Source: Pseudomonas sp. WN033
Lineage (GTDB): Bacteria; Pseudomonadota; Gammaproteobacteria; Pseudomonadales; Pseudomonadaceae
Length of the DNA: 64,000 bases
Assembly (NCBI GenBank): GCA_002287035.1
Contig: NSKG01000001.1
Coordinates: 590,210 to 654,209 of the forward strand
Reading direction: 5' to 3'
Both the position numbers and the translations under genes were made by a program. Below the pieces are notes generated by a model. The model saw only the letters and a program-made list of their open reading frames with translations. It did no database searches and was not told the DNA's origin. This document shows, piece by piece, positions 56,836 to 64,000 of the stretch; the first letter of the stretch is position 1, and each line of letters opens with the position of its first letter.

Positions 56836-57603
56836 CTACCCAACAAATTCATATTTATAACGACCCTGCTCAAGCGAGACACCTACAGGAAGTTTTCTTT
56901 TTACAAACTCCACTACCTTGTCTTGCTGGTCCCTGCGAAAATAAAGGAGCGCTCCTTGAGTATTGTACTGCTCTGGATTTTCTACCTGTGCCGCCACATC
57001 TGGTGGCAACTCGTATGGCCACCGCAGCAAAACCAAACCATGATATTCATCCAACATGGCATCAATCACCTCGTTCCAACGATATTCCGAGTGTTCCAAA
57101 TTTTTATAGATTTTCTTATACCCAGAGTCAGCCCCAACAGATGCAATCAGGATACCCACCAGCGCCGGCCCAACCAAGGCCGCTATCGACAAACCAGGAC
57201 TACTGATAAAGGTCATCAGGATGATACCAACTACGATAAAGGGAAATACCCGTAAAAAGGTAAAGACCAGATCAGGAATATCCTGCCACCGACAGACTTC
57301 TAAGTGCTGTTCGGTAGCCCGATAGACGAATACGGTTTTCTCCATACCTATCTTGTAAAACAAAAAAACGGACATCAGAAATGGAAAAATAAGACAAAAC
57401 GCCAACAAATCATTTCCGGAAAAATAAAAATATCCAGACAAAAAGAAAGGCACGCCTACCGGCAGTGCAAACACATACCACCAAATCATTATATTTCTAT
57501 CAATCGCCTTAACGGTCCATGTCAGCACAGCCTGTTCATCAGCATGCTGCCACTCCATCCGGTCAGAAAAGTCCGGCGTCTTGCGCCATCCTGTGCGTCG
57601 CAT
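56836..57603 (-). CDS. Candidate T6SS immunity protein, copy 3 (mosaic)
   Basis: 255 residues. The first half, including the helix pair VPFFLSGYFYFSGNDLLAF, matches copy 1, while the C-terminal half matches copy 2. It is therefore a recombinant of the two types. Its ATG shares one base with the stop codon of the effector (TAATG), so it is translationally coupled to it and likely to be the cognate immunity gene. Topology is two helix pairs. Confidence 0.72.
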   Translation of the reverse strand: MRRTGWRKTPDFSDRMEWQHADEQAVLTWTVKAIDRNIMIWWYVFALPVGVPFFLSGYFYFSGNDLLAFCLIFPFLMSVFLFYKIGMEKTVFVYRATEQHLEVCRWQDIPDLVFTFLRVFPFIVVGIILMTFISSPGLSIAALVGPALVGILIASVGADSGYKKIYKNLEHSEYRWNEVIDAMLDEYHGLVLLRWPYELPPDVAAQVENPEQYNTQGALLYFRRDQQDKVVEFVKRKLPVGVSLEQGRYKYEFVG

Positions 57604-60600
57604 TACAACACTCCCAAAGTAAGAATATTTCGTGATCGTGCTGGGATACTATCAATAACCAACGTCTCACCGCTGTCATCGGGCTCAGTTACCTGGCCAT
57701 GTACATAGGGGTTTTCATGCAGGGTTCCAGCCTGCATACCGCTCAGGTCAATACTAAAGCGATAGCCTAAGCCGTCCGGCCGTCTCAGCATGACAGGGGG
57801 GTAGTGAATCTCCAGCTCCATACGGTCCATGCCACGGCTATGCGGCAAATGAACCAGCCATACCCGCCAGTCACCAGGCCCATACTGAGCAGAAGGTTGA
57901 TCTCGGTAGGCTGTTACATCAAGCCCATCCCACTGGGCGACCTGATCAATGGAAACCCAGTTACCTTGGGCAAAAAAGTTGGCGTAGAGATTGGAGCGGT
58001 AACTGGCCTGGCGGTCCGACGTGAACCAGCCCCCTTCTGTAACCATGATCGGATACAGGCTTATATCCTGCCCCGCCAGATCCGACGGCAAGATCAGCTT
58101 TAACCAGAGCCCTCGGCTACTGGGGTTATTGCGGTCACTTCGGCTCCCCTTCAGGGTTTTGGCCAATACCACCGGGCGAAGTAGTACCTCGTGCAGAGCT
58201 CGCAACTCGTCTTTATTGCCTTCTTCGGTATCTGGCCAGTAGTTTGAGCCGCGCTGCCCCCAAACACTACGATAGAGCCAAAGTTTGAAACCTTCTTTCT
58301 TCAACGTCTCAGATAGAATAGAGGCAATCAAGTACACGACACCAACTACTGCGTAGGCAATCAATATCCACGGTGCAAAGACCGCCCCAGCGGAAACAAA
58401 ACCGGCCATCGCGCCTAAAGATAGACCTAGCTGAATCCCCCCAAGTCCAAGCATACCTGCAACAGATACGAACTTTGTAGTTTGAGCAATCCTTTCATCC
58501 GAGGTCTTCGACCGTCCAATGTCATCCCACACTAGGGACGCCTCAAACGACGATGCGACCACCGCCAGCCCAGACATTGCAACAGCCCGAAGAGCGAAAG
58601 CTTTGAACAGTGCTTTGTACTCATGCCCAGTAACCCACTTGTTCGCCGCAGCCTTGGTCAACAACATAGTTCTTGACCCCGACTCACCAATACGAACACT
58701 CCCCACCAACTGCGCCATACGATTCCACAATGGCATCAGCGACAGAGCCGTCAAACCACTCAACATTGTGGCAGCAGCATTACCCACTGACAGCGTATCA
58801 TCCTGGCTCCATTCACCATCAGATCTGGCCTTGACCATGGCGGCATGTACGTTCCAGATGTTGAGCGCCGTGATTAGCCCTGCCAATCCCTTGTTAACGT
58901 TGTTTTTAACCCAGTCGTTGACCTTTTTGACGTATGCACCGTAATCGCGGGCTTTGGCTTCCATTTGCTGGGCAAGTTCAGCTCGTCCCTGAGTTTGAAT
59001 CGCATGGATACGTTGCTGAATCTCTGTCGACTGGTGCTGAATATGCACCTCCCCACGAGCCAGAATTTCGTTGGGCATTTCCAGCATCAGGTTATCCAGC
59101 TGGCGTTTGAGTTGCTGAACATGACGATTGGCTGGCATGCGGTCATGACGATTGCCCATCTGCGCTACACGCATTTGAGCATTGAGCTGACGTGTTACTT
59201 GCAACACGCGCCGGCTCCAGCGGGTATGTTTTTGCCGGTACTCTGGGTCTTTGATTACATACGGTCGAATTTCCTCGATCTCTGTTTGCACAACTATCGT
59301 TATCACCATGTAGCCAACCGTTTGCCAACGTGGCCCAAGGCTCTTGCTGATAGCGGGAAGCAGCTTGTATTCAAAGCCTTCCCACAAAGACTCGAAATGG
59401 GTGCTGGCCACCTTGACCAAGGTATCAAATGCGCGCTTGGCTGGCGCACTCAGGCGTTGGAAGGGTCGGCTATTGCGGATGGTTTCATTGCTTAGGACGT
59501 CGGCAACTTCCTGCGTTCGCTTGGCCACCGAAGTAGCCGTAGCCAGGCTGATGCTATCCTGTTCAATGAATTCATTGGCCAGTTGCTCAATCCCCGAGGC
59601 CAGCTCCGCATCAAAGTTGTAGTGCGCCAGACCTATCAGGGTTTTCGGAGCAGCGTAGTCCTGGATGAACCAGTTATGCCCAGATTGATCTTGACTCAAA
59701 AGCCCCAGCCAGGTGTCAGCATGGCTTATCAAATTGTGGCATTGGCCTTCATCGGTCTGGTCGTGAAACACGCATAAGGGGTCACTACCCAAGCGCTCCA
59801 ACCAGACAATCAGATCTTCCAGGCTAGGACTGAGCGCTGCCTGAAGAACTTCAAGTTCTCTCTGTTTTTCCAGAGCGAACTGCTGTGCCTCCTCAAAGCG
59901 CACCTGACTCCGTAAATCCCTTCGTTCATCCCACAGCTCAGTCAACACATTGACCTGTTCCAGCACATCTCTCCCATACTCACCAGCCAGTTCGTGCTCC
60001 AAACGAGTCGCATTAATGGATGAGCTGATACCGCCAAACTGGCTGGCATTCTGGGTATCTCTTCGATGCCTGGCTCTGGCAGTCAGATACTCCTGAGCCT
60101 TCTGCTTGAACTCATGGAACTCCTCTTGACTCAAGTTCATTTGAGTCTGCAGTTCGGAGAAATCAGTGCCCGCCAACATTTCCACATACTGGGCGACCGT
60201 CAGACGATGCATGTGCTCAGCCTCAAACTGTGCAAGCTCGATAGCCGGTCCTGCTGCCTGCATGCTTAAGTCATCAAGCATCCCCAAGGTGTCGTCCAAG
60301 GCGATGAACAGAGCAGAGTCCTGATCCGGGACGCTACCCAAGATAGTATCGCTACCTACGACGGGCTTATATTGATCGTCACTGTCCACCTGCTCACTTG
60401 GCGTTGTCGTACTATCGAAACGCTGCCCTGCTTCCGCCCGCCCAGGATCAATATCTGCGACAGTCTCTGCCAGCTGCTTGAGCGGTGCACAATGAGGTGC
60501 CTCCAACGTGCGAACGTAATTGGCAAGATCAAGTGGACGCATCCAGCGAGATTGCAAATCTGGGTCGCTCATGCGTTCCCGAGTATAGGACGTCCATTGG

Positions 60601-61037
60601 ACGCTGGAGTAGGCCAGCAGCAGATCATTATCCCGAGGGTACAGGAGGTGGGTGGTGGACGCTCCACATGACGGCAAGCCACCATCATCACCATCGCCTC
60701 CAGACACTTTGCTGAAACTGGCCCCCAATACCTGATACTCATCAAGGGTGTTGGTGGTACGGTTGACAACATACAGCCAACCGTCGCGCAGTTGGCGCAG
60801 GGTATAAGTCCGTTTGTTTAATCTCGGTAAGGATTGATGTCCCTGCCAACCGGCAGGAATGGGATTCGGGCCAGGTTCGTCAGGGTTTTCCGGTGCCTCA
60901 TCAAGGGCATAACGGACAGGAAAGATGGCAACTTCCTGCTGCTGAAGGGGGCACTGCCCCGTACAGCTGACGGGTTTGTCCTCGAAGCTGGCCATGAGGC
61001 TGTCTTTGGTCGCGTCATCCTGTTGCAACATCGTCAT
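57603..61037 (-). CDS. VasX-type T6SS effector (BTH_I2691 family)
   Basis: 1144 residues. The N-terminus (about 24-180) has the VasX N-terminal region pattern: CPLQQQEVAIFPVRYALDE, TLRQLRDGWLYVV. A long helical middle part (about 240-700) follows, then hydrophobic helices at about 752-770, 812-832 and 855-910. VasX of V. cholerae is a pore-forming effector loaded onto VgrG. The preceding DUF4123 adaptor and VgrG support delivery by T6SS. A GAAGGGA ribosome site lies 12 bp before the ATG; a second ATG two codons on is possible. Pore activity is inferred from the hydrophobic C-terminal region. Confidence 0.85.
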   Translation of the reverse strand: MTMLQQDDATKDSLMASFEDKPVSCTGQCPLQQQEVAIFPVRYALDEAPENPDEPGPNPIPAGWQGHQSLPRLNKRTYTLRQLRDGWLYVVNRTTNTLDEYQVLGASFSKVSGGDGDDGGLPSCGASTTHLLYPRDNDLLLAYSSVQWTSYTRERMSDPDLQSRWMRPLDLANYVRTLEAPHCAPLKQLAETVADIDPGRAEAGQRFDSTTTPSEQVDSDDQYKPVVGSDTILGSVPDQDSALFIALDDTLGMLDDLSMQAAGPAIELAQFEAEHMHRLTVAQYVEMLAGTDFSELQTQMNLSQEEFHEFKQKAQEYLTARARHRRDTQNASQFGGISSSINATRLEHELAGEYGRDVLEQVNVLTELWDERRDLRSQVRFEEAQQFALEKQRELEVLQAALSPSLEDLIVWLERLGSDPLCVFHDQTDEGQCHNLISHADTWLGLLSQDQSGHNWFIQDYAAPKTLIGLAHYNFDAELASGIEQLANEFIEQDSISLATATSVAKRTQEVADVLSNETIRNSRPFQRLSAPAKRAFDTLVKVASTHFESLWEGFEYKLLPAISKSLGPRWQTVGYMVITIVVQTEIEEIRPYVIKDPEYRQKHTRWSRRVLQVTRQLNAQMRVAQMGNRHDRMPANRHVQQLKRQLDNLMLEMPNEILARGEVHIQHQSTEIQQRIHAIQTQGRAELAQQMEAKARDYGAYVKKVNDWVKNNVNKGLAGLITALNIWNVHAAMVKARSDGEWSQDDTLSVGNAAATMLSGLTALSLMPLWNRMAQLVGSVRIGESGSRTMLLTKAAANKWVTGHEYKALFKAFALRAVAMSGLAVVASSFEASLVWDDIGRSKTSDERIAQTTKFVSVAGMLGLGGIQLGLSLGAMAGFVSAGAVFAPWILIAYAVVGVVYLIASILSETLKKEGFKLWLYRSVWGQRGSNYWPDTEEGNKDELRALHEVLLRPVVLAKTLKGSRSDRNNPSSRGLWLKLILPSDLAGQDISLYPIMVTEGGWFTSDRQASYRSNLYANFFAQGNWVSIDQVAQWDGLDVTAYRDQPSAQYGPGDWRVWLVHLPHSRGMDRMELEIHYPPVMLRRPDGLGYRFSIDLSGMQAGTLHENPYVHGQVTEPDDSGETLVIDSIPARSRNILTLGVL

Positions 61038-61062
61038 GATCTTGAAATTCCCTTCTCAATTC

Positions 61063-61899
61063 TCACACTGATTCCTGGTAGTACTGCTGCAACCGCTGGT
61101 CGGCTGTATGTAAACGCCCACCCTTTTGACCGGTCAGCCAGCGTTGATAAGTGCCGTCATCCACTGCGGCAAAGTCATTACCGTAGCGCAAGCTCAACGC
61201 GCACCATATGGCGATGCTGCGCTCACTAGTCAGACCAAAAGCGTCCGCGCTGCCCAGCCGCTCGTCAAACCAGCCGTCAATATCCGTGTTGGTCAGGCGC
61301 GTCAGATCAACGGGCTGGTTCGTTTGCAGCCAGGTATAAAGCCTTTCCTTTAATTGCCAACAATATGCTTTCTCAAGCGCCTTCATCTGGGCTTGGCCCA
61401 GACGCTCCACGGGCTCCTGACTTGCTGCTTCCTGACTAGTAAAAACGTGCCAGTCAAGATCTGTGCGAGGAAGCCACGGGTACTTTGGCTCCGCTATACG
61501 CCATTCGTTCACCGGCCCAAGGATTTGCCTGAGCCCTGCGGGGCTATAGCTTCCCAGCAAAAACCTGGCTACCAGAGGGTCAGCGTAACGCAGCAGACTC
61601 TCGCTACCCGTCACATCGCTAACTTTGTTTAGCTGGCGCAGATGGTTAGCCACATCAGCCATTGCCGATGCACTGACAAGCAATGCAGAAGAATGCTGCC
61701 ATTCCTGTGAGCTCTCCGACTCAGCAAACAGTGATGAACGCGGACCCGGCTTTATCAGAATGGGGCCTATATCGGCCACTTCCTGCCAAGGGGTACCACA
61801 GTACAAGGGCTCAATTTCCAACTGATCGTCACGACCATAAAGGCGTGTGAGCGCTTGTTTGTAGCGGACGCCGTCCAGTAACAGATACTGCGTAGTCAT
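61063..61899 (-). CDS. DUF4123-domain T6SS effector adaptor (Tap/TEC)
   Basis: 278 residues. The N-terminal DUF4123 domain (about 5-150; YLLLDGVRYKQALTRLYG, LEPLYC-like YCGTPWQEV, GPILIKPGP) is recognisable; the C-terminal part is helical. Such adaptors bind an effector and load it on its VgrG. It lies 3 bp after vgrG and 25 bp before the effector, the standard order. The family call is by eye. Confidence 0.85.
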   Translation of the reverse strand: MTTQYLLLDGVRYKQALTRLYGRDDQLEIEPLYCGTPWQEVADIGPILIKPGPRSSLFAESESSQEWQHSSALLVSASAMADVANHLRQLNKVSDVTGSESLLRYADPLVARFLLGSYSPAGLRQILGPVNEWRIAEPKYPWLPRTDLDWHVFTSQEAASQEPVERLGQAQMKALEKAYCWQLKERLYTWLQTNQPVDLTRLTNTDIDGWFDERLGSADAFGLTSERSIAIWCALSLRYGNDFAAVDDGTYQRWLTGQKGGRLHTADQRLQQYYQESV

Positions 61900-61902
61900 G
61901 GG

Positions 61903-63948
61903 TTAGCCTTTACCATCGCCCGCCTCATTACAGATGGCGCACAACGGCGCGGCTTTCTCAAGCGCTTGACGTTGCGCCGGGGCCAACACATTGCCTGCCA
62001 CATCGCTATCCGCCATTAACACCTCTCCCGGCAACTTCGGCGCTGCCCCACTCCCCGAGCCTGCGCTACCGCCGGAGTTGATCTTGACGCTGGGACCGAC
62101 CAGGCTGACGCCGCTGGGGTCGAGTTTGACGAAGCTGCCGCCGACCTTGAAGGTGATCTCGCTGCCGGCTTCCAGTACTACTTTCATGCCGCTGGAGAGG
62201 TGGATTTCCTGCCCGGCTTCGATGAACTGCCCCTGACCCAGCTTGACATGCTGACTGCTGGCCACGGTCAGATGATCGTCGGCCTTGATCTCGGTCATTC
62301 GGTCGGCGTGGGTGGTGTGGTGTTCTTCGGCCAGGTTTTCGCTGTAGCGGTTGGCTTCGATGCGTTCATGGCGTTCATGGCCGACGCGGATCTTCTGGTC
62401 GTGTTCAATGTCCTGGTCCCAGTCGCGCTGGGCGTGGATAAAGATCTGTTCCTGGCCGGCTTTGTCTTCGATCCTCAGTTCGTTGAAGCCGTTGCCGCCA
62501 GGGCTGGAGAGGCTTTTGAACAGGCTGCGGGTTTTGTGTTCGGGCAGTTCATACGGCACCGGGTGGGCGCTGTTGTACAGGCAGCCGGAGACCAAGGGTT
62601 GGTCGGGGTCGCCTTCGAGGAAGCTGACCAAGACTTCCATGCCGACTCTGGGAATGGTCACGGCGCCCCAGCCGTTGCCGGCCCAGCTGCTGGCTACCCG
62701 TAGCCAACAACTGGTGTTGGCGTCGGCCTGGCCTTCTCTGTCCCAGTGGAACTGGACCTTGATCCGGCCTTCGCTGTCGCAGTGGATGTCTTCGCCTTCG
62801 GGGCCGGTAACCACGGCGGTCTGTTGGCCGAGGACCTTGGGTTTGGGGTGATTCAGGGCCGGGCGCCAGGCGATGTCCCAGGGGGTGGCGGTGAAGTGGT
62901 TGCGGTAGCCTTGGGTGAAGCCGTCATCGTTGTCGTTTGTGTTGTTTGTGTCATCACTGGTAATCGATTCTTCCAGCACCTGGGGCTGTTTGCCCTGGTG
63001 GTGAATATCAGTGATCAGCCAGAGGTCGTTCCAGCTCTGGGTGGGGTGGCCTTCGAGTTCGAGGAAGTGGCCGCTGCGCAGGCTCGGCTGGTCGCTGTCG
63101 CCAGTGGCCTGGCGGTAGTCACTGCGGTGGCGCTCGAGGGCGCGGCGGGCCAGCTGTTTGCCGCGCTCGCGGTCTGTGAAGCGGCCGGGGTAGTCGTAGT
63201 CTTCGAGGTCCGGCAGGTGCTCGCTGCGGGCTTCGCTTTCGAGCAGCAGGCGGGCTTTCTGGTGGTCGTAGTCGCGGCGGCTGACCCGGCTGCTGCGGGT
63301 TTCCAGGCGTACGCCGAAGCGTTTGACTACCGGGTCGTCGGCGACCAGGCCATTGCCCTGGTCGAACCCGGTCGGTTCAAGGCGCGGAAAACCGGTCTGG
63401 TCGTCGCCGAACACCAGCAGATGGCCGTCCGGAGTGTGGCGGAAGTGGTAGTGGATGCCTTCTTCTTCACACAGGCGCTGGATGAAGTGCAGGTCGCTTT
63501 CGTCGTATTGGGTGCAGTACTCGCGGGCCGGATAGTCGCTGCCGAGCTGGAACTGCCAGGCGTCGGACTGGATGCCGTGTTCGGGCAGGATCCGGGCGAT
63601 GATCTCGGGCACGCTCAGGTGCTGGAAGATGCGCTGGTTGTGGCGCAGGCCGAGGTAGTGCAGGTGCGGTACCAGTTCCAGCTGGTAGCGGGTCAGGCGT
63701 TGGCCGGATTCGCTGACGGCGGCGTGGTGGATCAGTCCGTGCAGGCCGCTGCCGTTGCCTAAATCGAGCCAGGCGCTGTGCTGCAGCAGGGCTTCGAGGT
63801 CGATGTCGGGCTGTTCGCTGACCAGTTGCAGCTCGATGCGGTAGCACTGGCTGATGGCCTCGCGGGCGGTAAAGGCCAGGACCTTGAAGTCGTGGTCGAG
63901 GCCGTCGAGGGTCAGGCTGAAATGGGCTTGATTGGCTGGGGCGAACAT
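61903..63948 (-). CDS. vgrG: T6SS spike protein VgrG (TssI)
   Basis: 681 residues from the ATG at 63948, which follows AAAGGAAC; a start 13 codons upstream lacks a ribosome site. The order is a gp27-like N-terminal domain, a gp5-like OB fold ([19 protein letters not shown]), and a beta-helix with the conserved [20 protein letters not shown]. The C-terminus adds a DUF2345-like stretch and a short tail ([12 protein letters not shown]) of unknown role. The window ends 52 bp upstream, so other T6SS genes may lie beyond it. Confidence 0.95.
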   Translation of the reverse strand: MFAPANQAHFSLTLDGLDHDFKVLAFTAREAISQCYRIELQLVSEQPDIDLEALLQHSAWLDLGNGSGLHGLIHHAAVSESGQRLTRYQLELVPHLHYLGLRHNQRIFQHLSVPEIIARILPEHGIQSDAWQFQLGSDYPAREYCTQYDESDLHFIQRLCEEEGIHYHFRHTPDGHLLVFGDDQTGFPRLEPTGFDQGNGLVADDPVVKRFGVRLETRSSRVSRRDYDHQKARLLLESEARSEHLPDLEDYDYPGRFTDRERGKQLARRALERHRSDYRQATGDSDQPSLRSGHFLELEGHPTQSWNDLWLITDIHHQGKQPQVLEESITSDDTNNTNDNDDGFTQGYRNHFTATPWDIAWRPALNHPKPKVLGQQTAVVTGPEGEDIHCDSEGRIKVQFHWDREGQADANTSCWLRVASSWAGNGWGAVTIPRVGMEVLVSFLEGDPDQPLVSGCLYNSAHPVPYELPEHKTRSLFKSLSSPGGNGFNELRIEDKAGQEQIFIHAQRDWDQDIEHDQKIRVGHERHERIEANRYSENLAEEHHTTHADRMTEIKADDHLTVASSQHVKLGQGQFIEAGQEIHLSSGMKVVLEAGSEITFKVGGSFVKLDPSGVSLVGPSVKINSGGSAGSGSGAAPKLPGEVLMADSDVAGNVLAPAQRQALEKAAPLCAICNEAGDGKG

Positions 63949-64000
63949 CCGTTGTTCCTTTGCTGCGAGGCTGCCTCGGAAAACCACAGTGCTTGCGGTG

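Larger units (their letters stand above)
55164..57603 (-). repeat. Three tandem repeats of about 835 bp
   Basis: Starts lie at 55934, 56767 and 57603, giving units of 833 and 836 bp. The spacers 55935-56002 and 56768-56835 are nearly identical, including an intervening CATCTTCGCCTTTTCAAG. Each spacer carries a copy of the last bases of the effector gene (GGAGTGTTGTAATG) as ribosome site. Confidence 0.9.

Noticed and set aside
62746..63762. Plus-strand frame of about 340 codons opposite vgrG
   Set aside because: Low-complexity Val/Ala/Gly composition from antisense of vgrG; not a plausible protein.

Overview
The window looks like a chromosomal segment of a gamma-proteobacterium of the Pseudomonas/Halopseudomonas group. 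This is inferred from gene order (murA-ibaG-mla next to kdsD-kdsC-lptCAB-rpoN-hpf-ptsN-rapZ-npr; bioB-F-H-C-D beside fadE-type acyl-CoA dehydrogenases; folM-folE-folX), from the short HisZ-dependent type of HisG, from GC-rich codon use, and from a Pseudomonas-type GTAGGAGCG repeat. The species cannot be fixed from the sequence alone.

Layout. 1-6153 (minus): hisD (cut by the left edge), hisG, murA, ibaG and the mlaFEDCB phospholipid-transport operon. 6359-13466 (plus): kdsD, kdsC, lptC, lptA, lptB, then rpoN and the nitrogen-PTS cluster (hpf, ptsN, rapZ, npr), with a MITE-like element sitting on the rpoN stop codon. 13506-15486: pmbA and yjgA/darP, divergent. 15594-17617: accessory genes, starting with a parDE toxin-antitoxin pair. 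17.6-21.05 kb: a row of minus-strand genes separated by folded attC sites, i.e. an integron-type cassette array with no integrase in the window. 21.1-32.7 kb: two long acyl-CoA dehydrogenases (the first behind candidate PsrA boxes), a small flagellar-rod-like protein, the biotin genes, comF and srkA. 32.7-46.5 kb: a large MscK-like channel flanked by inverted repeats, EfpL, an esterase, an RhlB-type helicase, a PIN-PhoH ATPase, an SBP-OmpA fusion, yaaA, a class II aldolase, a Crp/Fnr regulator and a MioC-type flavodoxin. 46.6-49.9 kb: a short LOV photoreceptor, a LitR-type MerR regulator and the divergent folM-folE-folX pterin operon, a probable blue-light response locus. 50.0-51.2 kb: DUF1244, HopJ-type and RDD proteins.

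51.2-63.95 kb (minus) is a type VI secretion (T6SS) cargo island. Reading 5' to 3' it has vgrG, a DUF4123 adaptor, a 1144-residue VasX-type effector with hydrophobic C-terminal segments, three tandem mosaic copies of a candidate membrane immunity gene, a frameshifted membrane-protein gene, a small membrane protein and an IgaA/UmoB-like membrane protein.

The most notable items are the integrase-less cassette array, the triplicated and recombined immunity genes coupled to the effector, the IgaA-like protein in a pseudomonad, the LOV-LitR-fol light locus, and several intergenic repeat families. No rRNA, tRNA, CRISPR array or complete insertion sequence was recognised.
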